This document shows positions 34,642 through 42,390 of a stretch of 45,141 bases of DNA, one piece after another. The notes beneath the pieces are model-generated. The model was not told where the DNA came from, made no database searches, and saw nothing but the letters and a program-made list of their open reading frames with translations. Location of the stretch: positions 1-45,141 of the forward strand of contig NZ_MIPP01000032.1 of assembly GCF_002095385.1 (NCBI RefSeq), written 5' to 3'. Source of the DNA: Pantoea eucrina. GTDB lineage: Bacteria; Pseudomonadota; Gammaproteobacteria; Enterobacterales; Enterobacteriaceae. How positions within the stretch are numbered: the first letter of the stretch is position 1; each line of letters opens with the position of its first letter. Made by a program: the position numbers and the translations under genes.

Positions 34642-34670
34642 TTGCAATTATCTAGCGCGCTATCTATATT
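34642..34670 (+). promoter_or_regulatory. ohrR promoter with embedded operator palindrome
   Basis: TTGCAA (34642-34647) and TATATT (34665-34670) are 17 bp apart. TAGCGCGCTA (34653-34662) is a perfect palindrome in the spacer, and TAGCGCGTTA is repeated in front of ohr. OhrR repression of both genes through this motif is inferred. No Shine-Dalgarno is seen before ohrR, whose ATG starts 8 nt after the -10. Confidence 0.7.
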
Positions 34671-34677
34671 AATTTGC

Positions 34678-35142
34678 ATGAACAGTAATCAAGATGGCAA
34701 AAAAGTGAAGCGGCCGCCACTCCAGGTTGATCAGCATCTCTGTTTCGCGCTCTACTCGGCAAATCTGGCCATGCATAAGGTCTATCGTCAGCAGCTGGCG
34801 GCACTCAATATCACCTATCCGCAATACCTGGTGATGCTGGTGCTCTGGGTGCAGGATGATGTCACGGTGTCAGAGATTGGCGAACAGCTGTTTCTTGACT
34901 CCGCGACGCTGACGCCGCTGCTTAAGCGGCTGGAAACAGCCGGGCTGGTGCGCCGGCAGCGTTCACGCCAGGATGAACGGCAGGTCGTGGTGACGCTGAC
35001 CGATGAGGGGCGCGAGCTACAGGCGCGCGCCGCTGCGATTCCGGAAGCGGTGCAGTGTGCGACGGCCTGTGACACCGGGACGATGGCAGCGCTGAAAGAG
35101 CAGCTTGATATGCTGCGCACCAATCTGAACCGCGCAGGCTGA
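34678..35142 (+). CDS. ohrR: organic hydroperoxide sensor OhrR (MarR family)
   Basis: OhrR is a repressor that releases DNA when a reactive Cys is oxidised by organic peroxides. The 154-residue protein has a MarR winged helix ([46 protein letters not shown]). Cys22 and Cys127 are at the same positions as the two redox cysteines of the Xanthomonas enzyme, so it belongs to the two-Cys class; Cys131 is also present. The ATG at 34678 starts the conserved family region. The partner ohr lies 73 bp downstream. Confidence 0.93.
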   Translation: MNSNQDGKKVKRPPLQVDQHLCFALYSANLAMHKVYRQQLAALNITYPQYLVMLVLWVQDDVTVSEIGEQLFLDSATLTPLLKRLETAGLVRRQRSRQDERQVVVTLTDEGRELQARAAAIPEAVQCATACDTGTMAALKEQLDMLRTNLNRAG

Positions 35143-35181
35143 CTGCGCGGATAAAAAAGCATTTACATCGGCGCGGATAAG

Positions 35182-35191
35182 TAGCGCGTTA
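35182..35191 (+). promoter_or_regulatory. OhrR-like operator upstream of ohr
   Basis: TAGCGCGTTA differs by one base from the palindrome in the ohrR promoter and is followed by TATTATATAG, a probable -10 region. It lies 25-34 bp before the ohr ATG. Confidence 0.6.
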
Positions 35192-35215
35192 TTATATAGC
35201 GAACGGAGATAAAGT

Positions 35216-35644
35216 ATGTCTTTAGACAAAGTGGTTTATACAGCTAAAGCAAAAGCAACCGGTGGCCGTGACGGACGTGCAACTTCTTCTGACAACGTCC
35301 TGGACGTTAAGCTGGGCGTGCCAAAAGAGATGGGCGGAGCCGGTGGCGAGGCGACTAATCCGGAGCAGCTGTTTGCGGCGGGCTATTCAGCCTGTTTCCT
35401 CGGCGCCATGAAATTTGTTGCCGGTCGCGACAAAATCGCGATGCCAAAAGAGGCATGGATTGAAGGTGAAGTTGGCATCGGCCCGATTCCGACCGGTTTT
35501 GGTATTGAAGCTACGCTGAATATCCACCTGCCGGAGATGGATGCTGCAGAAGCCCAAAAGCTGGTCGATGCTGCACACATCGTGTGCCCTTACTCTAATG
35601 CCACCCGCGGCAATATCGACGTGACGCTGAATATCATTAATTAA
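35216..35644 (+). CDS. ohr: organic hydroperoxide resistance protein Ohr
   Basis: Ohr is a thiol peroxidase of the OsmC/Ohr family that reduces organic hydroperoxides using lipoylated partners. The 142-residue protein has the peroxidatic Cys60 (GYSACFLGAM) and the resolving Cys124 (HIVCPYSNATRGNIDVTL). GGAG precedes the ATG. It is downstream of its regulator gene, with a shared operator-like motif, and ends in a strong terminator. Confidence 0.96.
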   Translation: MSLDKVVYTAKAKATGGRDGRATSSDNVLDVKLGVPKEMGGAGGEATNPEQLFAAGYSACFLGAMKFVAGRDKIAMPKEAWIEGEVGIGPIPTGFGIEATLNIHLPEMDAAEAQKLVDAAHIVCPYSNATRGNIDVTLNIIN

Positions 35645-35662
35645 GCACGCACGCGGTTAACC

Positions 35663-35686
35663 GGGCTCCTGCGGGAGCCTTTTTTA
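35663..35686 (+). terminator. terminator of ohr
   Basis: GGCTCC and GGAGCC pair around TGCG, then six T. The same stem recurs after dppF (44395-44424). Confidence 0.9.
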
Positions 35687-35904
35687 TTCACCCGCTTTTA
35701 GCCCGCACAAAAAAATCTGGTCTTACCATTGGTTAAATGTTCTACTGCTGCGCTTAACACGGCATCGCAGTTATTTTCGGTTCAGATTCGTCCCGATCCT
35801 GCTCGATACGTCACGCTTTTCCATTCTCAAAGCGAACCTTGCTGTCTGAACAGAGTCACAGGAACGGTGATAAATCGACACCGGGTCGGGAACAGAAAAT
35901 TTAA

Positions 35905-37596
35905 ATGAATTATATCAAAAGTTTAACTCAGCAGAAGCTTTCTCTGCTGCTCGCACTTTATCTTGGCATCCTGCTAAACCTGCCAATTTTTTACCGCCGC
36001 TTTGACGGCTTCTTAACCAAATCAACCCCGTCCGACTGGCTTTCTGCTGTTGCTGAAGTCACGGCCGCTGTTTTACTTACCTTTTTCCTGATGCGCCTGC
36101 TCTCGCTGGGTGGAAAATGGGCTTACCGCGTGCTGGCCAGTCTGCTGGTAGTGATTTCCGTGGCCGCGGCATATTACATGACCTTCTTTAATGTCGTGAT
36201 TGGCTACGGCATTGTGGCTTCGGTTATGACAACCGACATCGATCTCTCTAAAGAAGTGATCGGCCTGCATTTTATTGTCTGGATGGTGCTGGTCAGCGCG
36301 CTGCCGCTGCTGCTGATCTGGCGCAACCGGCTGCGTATGACGCTGATTGAGCAGCTAAAAACACCGGGACAGCGCCTGAAACCGGTAGCTATTATGCTGC
36401 TGAGCGTGGCGCTGGTATGGCTGCCGATCCGCTATTTTGACAAACTGCAGAAAACGCAGGAAGAGATCACGAATATCGATCTGCCCAGCTATGGCGGGGT
36501 AGTGGCACACTCTTATCTGCCTTCTAACTGGATTGCTGCTCTGGGGCTGTTTACCTGGACTAAAGTGGATGAAAAGCTGGACAGCGAAGCGCTGTTCGAT
36601 CCGGCGAAAAACTTTACCTATGTGGCACCGGCAGGCATTGATGACACTTACGTCGTGTTTGTTATCGGTGAAACCACGCGCTGGGATCATATGGGGATGC
36701 TGGGCTACGATCGCGATACCACGCCAAAGCTCTCCAAAGAGAAAAACCTGGTGGCGTTCCGCGGTGAGTCCTGCGACACCGCAACCAAGCTCTCGCTGCG
36801 CTGCATGTTTGTTCGCGAAGGCGGCACCATGGATAATCCGGGCCGTACTCTGAAAGAGCAGAACGTATTTGCCGTCATGAAAGAGCTGGGTTTTACCTCT
36901 GAGCTGTTCGCCATGCAGAGCGAGGTCTGGTTCTATGACAATGCCGATGTGAATAACTTCTCTTTCCGCGAGCAGATCGGCTCTGAAAAGCGTAATCAGG
37001 GTAAAGCGGTAGACGACATGCTGCTGGTGCCGGAACTGCAGGCTTCCCTGCAGCGTTTCCCGAAAGGCAAACATCTGGTGGTGCTGCATACCAAAGGCTC
37101 ACACTATCTTTACTCGCAGCGCTATCCCCGCAGCTTCGCGCGTTATCAGCCTGAGTGCATGGGCGTGGATGACACCTGCAGCAAGGCGCAGTTGATCAAC
37201 GCTTATGACAACTCTGTTTTGTATGTGGACTCGATGCTCGACAGCGTACTGGATCAGCTGCGTGATAAAAAAGCGCTGGTGTTCTATGCGGCGGACCACG
37301 GCGAGTCGATCAGCGAAAATATGCACCTGCACGGCACCCCACGTGAGATGGCGCCGCCTGAGCAGTTCCGCGTGCCGATGATGGTCTGGGCGTCCGATAA
37401 ATATCTGGACGATCCGGTGAACCGCAGCAACTTTGAGCGACTGCAGGCGCAGCAGCGTGTCGGTAAAACGCATCGTCACGTTGAGCTGTTTGATACCATA
37501 CTGGGCTGTCTGGGCTACACCTCACCCAATGGCGGTATCAATCCGGCAAACAACTGGTGTCAGGCTCCCGCCGCTAAAGCACAGAGCAATCTCTGA
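35905..37596 (+). CDS. eptB: Kdo2-lipid A phosphoethanolamine transferase EptB
   Basis: EptB adds phosphoethanolamine to the outer Kdo of LPS. The 563-residue protein equals the E. coli length, with five N-terminal membrane helices (about 10-190) and a periplasmic sulfatase-fold domain. YYMTFFNVVIGYGIVASVMTTDIDLSKEV, VIGETTRWDHMGMLGYDRDTTPKL, the Thr nucleophile in SCDTATKLSLRC (about 290) and the metal-site FYAADHGESISENMHLHGTPREMAPPEQFRVPMMVW are all present. Its place upstream of a tRNA-Pro and dppA matches eptB rather than eptA. Confidence 0.95.
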   Translation: MNYIKSLTQQKLSLLLALYLGILLNLPIFYRRFDGFLTKSTPSDWLSAVAEVTAAVLLTFFLMRLLSLGGKWAYRVLASLLVVISVAAAYYMTFFNVVIGYGIVASVMTTDIDLSKEVIGLHFIVWMVLVSALPLLLIWRNRLRMTLIEQLKTPGQRLKPVAIMLLSVALVWLPIRYFDKLQKTQEEITNIDLPSYGGVVAHSYLPSNWIAALGLFTWTKVDEKLDSEALFDPAKNFTYVAPAGIDDTYVVFVIGETTRWDHMGMLGYDRDTTPKLSKEKNLVAFRGESCDTATKLSLRCMFVREGGTMDNPGRTLKEQNVFAVMKELGFTSELFAMQSEVWFYDNADVNNFSFREQIGSEKRNQGKAVDDMLLVPELQASLQRFPKGKHLVVLHTKGSHYLYSQRYPRSFARYQPECMGVDDTCSKAQLINAYDNSVLYVDSMLDSVLDQLRDKKALVFYAADHGESISENMHLHGTPREMAPPEQFRVPMMVWASDKYLDDPVNRSNFERLQAQQRVGKTHRHVELFDTILGCLGYTSPNGGINPANNWCQAPAAKAQSNL

Positions 37597-37633
37597 CCGG
37601 TATGCCCGCGCTGAGATCGCCTTCCCGGCGCGG

Positions 37634-37652
37634 TTGCCTGCTTTTCAGGCAA
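37634..37652 (+). terminator. weak hairpin after eptB
   Basis: TTGCCTG and CAGGCAA form a 7-bp stem around CTTTT, 38 bp past the stop codon. There is no T-run, so it may only partly terminate. Confidence 0.4.
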
Positions 37653-37678
37653 TCAGGCAGCTTTAAAGGGAAAAGGGA

Positions 37679-37707
37679 TTGACGCTGTAAAGGCGCAGCA
37701 GTAATAT
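37679..37707 (+). promoter_or_regulatory. tRNA-Pro promoter
   Basis: TTGACG (37679-37684) and TAATAT (37702-37707) are 17 bp apart. A CGCCCCC discriminator follows, as is usual for stringently controlled tRNA genes. Confidence 0.8.
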
Positions 37708-37717
37708 TCGCCCCCAT

Positions 37718-37794
37718 CGGCGAGTAGCGCAGCTTGGTAGCGCAACTGGTTTGGGACCAGTGGGTCGGAGGTTCGAATCCTCTCTCGCCGACCA
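37718..37794 (+). tRNA. tRNA-Pro, anticodon UGG
   Basis: The 77-nt gene folds as a cloverleaf: acceptor arms CGGCGAG and CTCGCCG, anticodon stem ACTGG/CCAGT with loop TTTGGGA (anticodon TGG at 37752-37754), T loop TTCGAAT, and an encoded CCA end. It reads CCA-type proline codons and, as I recall the sequences, matches E. coli proM. The position between eptB and dppA is that of E. coli proK, which has anticodon CGG, so I give no symbol. Confidence 0.97.
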
Positions 37795-37803
37795 TCATTT
37801 AAG

Positions 37804-37833
37804 AAACCTGCTTTGCAAAAAGCAGGTTTTTTT
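37804..37833 (+). terminator. terminator of tRNA-Pro
   Basis: AAACCTGCTTT and AAAGCAGGTTT form an 11-bp stem with GCAA loop, followed by T residues. Confidence 0.9.
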
Positions 37834-37855
37834 CGTCTGTCGTATTTGCACTCTC

Positions 37856-37963
37856 AGGGTGAAATCCGCGACCGCTCCGTAAAGACGAGGTCCGTCCCTG
37901 ATCGCCCGTCACACGCCATTCATGGCGTGTGACGCTTTACTCCACGGCCCCGCATTTCACCCT
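37856..37963. repeat. nested palindromic element downstream of tRNA-Pro
   Basis: The outer ends AGGGTGAAAT and ATTTCACCCT are a 10-bp perfect inverted repeat. Inside, GTAAAG pairs with CTTTAC, and in the middle CGTCACACGCCAT and ATGGCGTGTGACG form a 13-bp stem with a TC loop. The segments next to the ends (GCGACCGCTCC and its counterpart) pair imperfectly. One side holds about 22 extra bases. The design resembles a small mobile palindromic repeat (MITE/ERIC-like), although it does not match ERIC ends that I know. Confidence 0.6.
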
Positions 37964-38461
37964 TTATCCGGCTTCGGTGATGACTGAGGATTTACTGGCC
38001 TTCCCTGAACCAGACTCACATCCCGGCAGCGATCAAGCAAAGTCATCAATTTACGCGTTCCATTAATCATCACCGGGATAAACCTTATTATTCCTCAACA
38101 CCGCTCTTCATCACTTGCTGCATCAAAGCACCTCTCTTAATTCGCGACACATTCTGCTTATGACCGGCTTTTGCTTTTTGCTGATTTCTTATGCCATTAC
38201 GCCAGCATATTTCGCTACCCGAACGTCATAACGCACGGGGAATCGTTCAGATATTCGACGTTTATCGACAATTTTAAAATGTTTTTTAGCGGTGATAATC
38301 ACTGTTATTTGACGCAAGCGCCAGATAATCCAGCGGTATCGAACGCTTTTTCACCGCCTTATATATCGGTTTCTCTCTCCAGTGCTCTTTTTTATCGTTG
38401 CTTGCACTTACTCACACTCTGTGTAAATAACCCCACGTTGTATTGACGTTCGTTGCAACTG
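37964..38461. other. dppA upstream region without a supported gene
   Basis: This AT-rich 500-bp stretch has one open frame (about 38171-38446) with no good start, Shine-Dalgarno or family match, rich in Phe, Tyr and Ser as expected of non-coding AT-rich DNA. No RNA gene was recognised. Confidence 0.5.
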
Positions 38462-38490
38462 TTGACAAATTGATGCCTCAGTAAGATGTA
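38462..38490 (+). promoter_or_regulatory. candidate dppA promoter
   Basis: A perfect TTGACA (38462-38467) is followed after 17 bp by GATGTA, a poor -10; TAAGAT lies 3 bp earlier. The implied leader of about 140 nt is similar in size to the long dppA leader of E. coli. Confidence 0.4.
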
Positions 38491-38604
38491 GAGACGGACG
38501 CATCTGGCTGGTGTATCCCGCCAGGGCAATAACAATAACCGCTCACATTCTGGTCGCTGTCAGACCTGCCCGTACCGCATAAAAAAATCAGAGGACGGGC
38601 GATG

Positions 38605-38624
38605 CACACAACATCACATCACAA
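38605..38624 (+). promoter_or_regulatory. C/A-rich GcvB-type target in the dppA leader
   Basis: CACACAACATCACATCACAA lies directly before the GGAG of dppA. In E. coli and Salmonella the GU-rich R1 region of GcvB sRNA pairs with such C/A-rich sequence in dppA mRNA and blocks translation. Confidence 0.6.
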
Positions 38625-38635
38625 TGGAGCAAAAC

Positions 38636-40246
38636 ATGATGAACTCCCGGGCTAAATCCAGGATGCTGAAGGCCGGTCTCAGCCTGATTGCGATGACCGT
38701 CGCTGCCGGTGTTCAGGCGAAGACCCTTGTCTACTGTTCAGAAGGCTCGCCGGAAGGTTTCAACCCGCAGCTCTTTACCTCTGGCACCACCTATGACGCC
38801 AGCTCGGTCCCGATTTATAACCGTCTGGTTGAGTTTAAAACCGGCACCACTGAACTGCAGCCAGGCCTGGCTGAAAAGTGGGATGTCAGCGAAGATGGCA
38901 AAACCTACACTTTCCACCTGCGCCAGGGCGTGAAGTGGCAGAGCACGAAAGATTTCAAACCAACGCGTGAATTTAACGCCGATGACGTGGTGTTTTCATT
39001 TGAGCGCCAGCTCGATAAAAACAATAAATTCCACGGCGTCTCTGGCGGCAGCTACGAATATTTTGAAGGCATGGATATGCCGAAGCTGATCGGCAAAATT
39101 GAAAAAGTTGACGATCACACCGTGCGTTTTACCCTGACCCGTCCTGAAGCACCTTTCCTCGCTGACCTCGGTATGGACTTCGCCTCTATTCTTTCTAAAG
39201 AGTATGCGGATAACATGCTGAAAGCAGGCACGCCGGAAAAACTCGACCTGAATCCGGTCGGCACCGGCCCGTTTGTACTGCAGCAGTATCAGAAAGATTC
39301 ACGCATTCTCTACAAAGCGAACCCGGACTTCTGGGGCACTAAACCAAAAATCGATCGTCTGGTCTTCTCTATTACGCCAGATGCGTCAGTGCGCTACGCC
39401 AAGTTGCAGAAGGGCGAGTGCCAGGTGATGCCTTATCCAAACCCGGCTGACATCGCCAGCATGAAGAAAGACAGCAAAATCAATCTGATGGAGCAGCCTG
39501 GCCTGAACGTGGGTTATCTCTCATTTAACACAGAGAAAAAGCCGCTGGATAACGCCAAAGTGCGTCAGGCACTGACCATGGCGGTCAACAAGCAGGCGAT
39601 CATCGATGCGGTCTATCAGGGAGCAGGGCAGGCAGCGAAAAACCTGATCCCGCCAACCATGTGGGGCTATAACGACGAGATCAAAGATTACGCCTACGAT
39701 CCGGAAAAAGCCAAAGCGCTGCTGAAAGAAGCAGGCATGGCGGATGGCTTCTCTATCGATCTCTGGGCAATGCCGGTGCAGCGTCCATACAACCCGAACG
39801 CGCGCCGCATGGCGGAGATGGTTCAGGCGGACTGGGCGAAAATTGGCGTAAAAGCCAAAATTGTTACCTATGAGTGGGGCGAATATCTCAAGCGCGCCAA
39901 AGCAGGTGAACACCAGACGGTGATGATGGGCTGGACCGGCGACAATGGCGATCCGGATAACTTCTTTGCCACCCTGTTCAGCTGTGCAGCGGCAAAAGAT
40001 GGCTCCAACTACTCCCGCTGGTGCTACAAGCCGTTTGAAGATCTGATCCAGCCGGCCCGTGCGGAAGCCGATCACAATAAACGTATTGCGCTCTACAAGC
40101 AGGCGCAGGTTGTTATGCACGATCAGGCTCCGGCACTGATCATTGCACACTCGACCGTCTATGAGCCTGTCAGCAAGAAAGTGAGCGGCTATGTGGTTGA
40201 TCCGTTAGGTAAGCATCACTTCGAAAACGTCGATATTCAGGAATAA
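38636..40246 (+). CDS. dppA: dipeptide-binding protein DppA
   Basis: DppA is the periplasmic binding protein of the dipeptide ABC importer; in E. coli it also serves heme uptake and dipeptide chemotaxis. The 536-residue precursor has a signal peptide (LKAGLSLIAMTVAAGVQA) before KTLVYCSEGSPEGFNPQLFTSGTTYDASS, nearly as in E. coli. GGAG (38626-38629) fixes the start at 38636 or 38639; the ATG at 38624 overlaps that Shine-Dalgarno and is unlikely. First gene of dppABCDF, separated from dppB by 200 bp with a hairpin. Confidence 0.97.
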   Translation: MMNSRAKSRMLKAGLSLIAMTVAAGVQAKTLVYCSEGSPEGFNPQLFTSGTTYDASSVPIYNRLVEFKTGTTELQPGLAEKWDVSEDGKTYTFHLRQGVKWQSTKDFKPTREFNADDVVFSFERQLDKNNKFHGVSGGSYEYFEGMDMPKLIGKIEKVDDHTVRFTLTRPEAPFLADLGMDFASILSKEYADNMLKAGTPEKLDLNPVGTGPFVLQQYQKDSRILYKANPDFWGTKPKIDRLVFSITPDASVRYAKLQKGECQVMPYPNPADIASMKKDSKINLMEQPGLNVGYLSFNTEKKPLDNAKVRQALTMAVNKQAIIDAVYQGAGQAAKNLIPPTMWGYNDEIKDYAYDPEKAKALLKEAGMADGFSIDLWAMPVQRPYNPNARRMAEMVQADWAKIGVKAKIVTYEWGEYLKRAKAGEHQTVMMGWTGDNGDPDNFFATLFSCAAAKDGSNYSRWCYKPFEDLIQPARAEADHNKRIALYKQAQVVMHDQAPALIIAHSTVYEPVSKKVSGYVVDPLGKHHFENVDIQE

Positions 40247-40266
40247 CCCTTTCGGATTATCACGGT

Positions 40267-40288
40267 GAGGGCCAGCCTGCTGGCCCTC
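40267..40288 (+). repeat. hairpin between dppA and dppB
   Basis: GAGGGCCAGC and GCTGGCCCTC are perfect 10-bp arms with a CT loop, 20 bp after the dppA stop. There is no T-run. It probably stabilises dppA mRNA and lowers read-through into dppBCDF. Confidence 0.65.
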
Positions 40289-40446
40289 GGATGCGCTCTT
40301 CGCCATCCGTGTCCCGTACTTTTTTCCGGCAAATACTTTTACTGAAGCGCTGCCTGCATCGCGTCCGGCTTTGCCGACCGCGCGTTATGAGCAATGTAGT
40401 CCCGCGACGACTTTCCGCTGCGGGAGAATGACTGAGAATCCGGCTT

Positions 40447-41466
40447 ATGCTGCAATTCATACTCCGACGTCTGGGCCTTGTCATCCCGACGTTTATCGGT
40501 ATTACCCTACTGACCTTTGCGTTTGTTCATCTGATCCCCGGCGACCCGGTGCTGATCATGGCGGGCGAACGCGGTATCTCCCCGGAGCGTCACGCACAGC
40601 TGATGGCGCAGTTTGGCCTCGACCAGCCGATGTGGAAGCAGTACATCACCTATATCAACGGGGTGCTGCACGGCGATCTCGGTATCTCTCTGAAAAGCCG
40701 CATTCCGGTGTGGGATGAGTTTGTCCCGCGCTTCCAGGCGACGCTGGAGCTGGGCATCTGTGCCATGCTGTTTGCTATCGCCGTGGGTATTCCGGTGGGC
40801 GTACTGGCCGCCGTAAAGCGCGGATCGGTTTTCGATCATACCGCCGTGGGGATCTCCCTGACCGGCTACTCCATGCCGATCTTCTGGTGGGGGATCATGC
40901 TGATTATGCTGGTATCGGTGCAGCTCAACCTGACGCCGGTCTCTGGCCGGGTCAGCGATACCATCTTCCTTGACGACAGCCATCCCCTGACCGGCTTTAT
41001 GCTGATCGATACGCTCCTGTGGGGGGAAGAGGGCGACTTCAAAGATGCGGTCATGCATATGATCCTGCCGGCGATTGTGCTGGGCACCATTCCGCTGGCG
41101 GTGATTGTGCGTATGACGCGCTCCTCCATGCTGGAGGTGCTGGGCGAGGATTATATCCGCACCGCCCGCGCCAAAGGGCTGACGCGCATGCGGGTTATTG
41201 TCGTGCATGCGCTGCGTAATGCGATGCTGCCAGTGGTCACCGTTATCGGTCTGCAGGTCGGCACGCTGCTGGCCGGTGCGATTCTGACCGAGACTATCTT
41301 CTCATGGCCGGGTCTGGGCCGCTGGCTGATTGAAGCGCTGCAGCGCCGCGACTATCCGGTAGTGCAGGGCGGCGTGCTGCTGGTTGCTATCCTGATCATT
41401 CTGGTCAACCTGCTGGTTGATCTGCTGTATGGCGTGGTCAACCCGCGCATCCGACATAAGAAATAA
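40447..41466 (+). CDS. dppB: dipeptide ABC transporter permease DppB
   Basis: DppB is one of two inner-membrane permease subunits. The 339-residue protein has six membrane segments and the EAA-type loop EVLGEDYIRTARAKGLTRMRVIVVHALRNAMLPVVT that contacts the ATPases. The N-terminus MLQFILRRLGLVIPTFIGITLLTFAFVHLIPGDP is the oligopeptide-permease signature. It follows dppA by 200 bp and precedes dppC by 9 bp. Confidence 0.97.
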   Translation: MLQFILRRLGLVIPTFIGITLLTFAFVHLIPGDPVLIMAGERGISPERHAQLMAQFGLDQPMWKQYITYINGVLHGDLGISLKSRIPVWDEFVPRFQATLELGICAMLFAIAVGIPVGVLAAVKRGSVFDHTAVGISLTGYSMPIFWWGIMLIMLVSVQLNLTPVSGRVSDTIFLDDSHPLTGFMLIDTLLWGEEGDFKDAVMHMILPAIVLGTIPLAVIVRMTRSSMLEVLGEDYIRTARAKGLTRMRVIVVHALRNAMLPVVTVIGLQVGTLLAGAILTETIFSWPGLGRWLIEALQRRDYPVVQGGVLLVAILIILVNLLVDLLYGVVNPRIRHKK

Positions 41467-41475
41467 GGGGGAGCT

Positions 41476-42378
41476 ATGTCTGCTGTTGAACCCGCGCGCG
41501 TAACTGCCGCACCAAAGCCGATGACCCCGTTTCAGGAATTCTGGCACTATTTTAAACGTAATAAGGGCGCAGTCATCGGCCTGGTCTACATCACGCTGAT
41601 GCTGCTGATTGCAATTTTTGCCGATTTTCTGGCACCGCACGGTCCGGCAGAGCAGTTCCGCGATGCGCTGCTGCATCCGCCGGTATGGCAGGAGGGCGGC
41701 AGCTGGAGTTATCTCCTCGGCACCGATGATGTGGGCCGCGATATTTTGTCACGCCTGATGTTCGGGGCGCGCCTGTCGCTGCTGGTAGGCTGCCTGGTCG
41801 TGGTACTGTCACTGATTTTTGGCGTGATTTTTGGCCTGATGGCGGGCTACCTCGGTGGCGTGGTGGATGCCACTATTATGCGTCTGGTCGATATCATGCT
41901 GGCGCTGCCCAGCCTGCTGCTGGCGCTGGTGCTGGTAGCCATCTTTGGCCCCTCCATCGTCAACGCTTCGCTGGCGCTGACGTTTGTGGCGCTGCCGCAC
42001 TATATCCGCCTGACGCGCGCGGCGGTGCTGGTTGAGGTTAACCGCGATTATGTCACCGCTTCCGGCGTGGCAGGTGCGGGAACGCTGCGTCAGATGTTCG
42101 TCAATATTCTGCCAAACTGCCTGGCTCCGCTGATTGTGCAGGCATCGCTCGGTTTCTCCAACGCCATCCTCGACATGGCGGCGCTGGGCTTTCTCGGAAT
42201 GGGGGCGCAGCCGCCGACGCCGGAGTGGGGCACCATGCTCTCTGACGTTCTGCAGTATGCGCAAAGTGCCTGGTGGGTAGTGACCTTCCCCGGAGTGGTC
42301 ATCCTGCTGACGGTTCTGGCATTCAACCTCATGGGCGATGGTTTGCGTGATGCACTCGACCCGAAACTCAAGCAGTAA
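41476..42378 (+). CDS. dppC: dipeptide ABC transporter permease DppC
   Basis: DppC is the second permease subunit. The 300-residue protein has the OppC-type N-terminal cytoplasmic stretch (PMTPFQEFWHYFKRNKGAVIGL), the luminal LLGTDDVGRDILSRLMFGARLSLLVG, and the ATPase-contact loop REVNRDYV-type (VEVNRDYVTASGVAGAGTLRQMFVNILPN). It lies 9 bp after dppB and 12 bp before dppD, with GGGGGAG before the ATG. Confidence 0.97.
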   Translation: MSAVEPARVTAAPKPMTPFQEFWHYFKRNKGAVIGLVYITLMLLIAIFADFLAPHGPAEQFRDALLHPPVWQEGGSWSYLLGTDDVGRDILSRLMFGARLSLLVGCLVVVLSLIFGVIFGLMAGYLGGVVDATIMRLVDIMLALPSLLLALVLVAIFGPSIVNASLALTFVALPHYIRLTRAAVLVEVNRDYVTASGVAGAGTLRQMFVNILPNCLAPLIVQASLGFSNAILDMAALGFLGMGAQPPTPEWGTMLSDVLQYAQSAWWVVTFPGVVILLTVLAFNLMGDGLRDALDPKLKQ

Positions 42379-42390
42379 AGAGGCACCGAG

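Noticed and set aside
38171..38446. 91-codon open frame upstream of dppA
   Set aside because: It has no clear ATG, no Shine-Dalgarno, no family resemblance, and a composition that fits AT-rich non-coding DNA.
38624..38635. ATG at 38624 as dppA start
   Set aside because: It overlaps the GGAG that serves the ATG at 38636, and would add residues absent from the family signal peptide.
37775..38635. Integrated element using the tRNA-Pro 3' end as attachment site
   Set aside because: No second copy of the tRNA 3' end and no integrase gene were seen in the following sequence.
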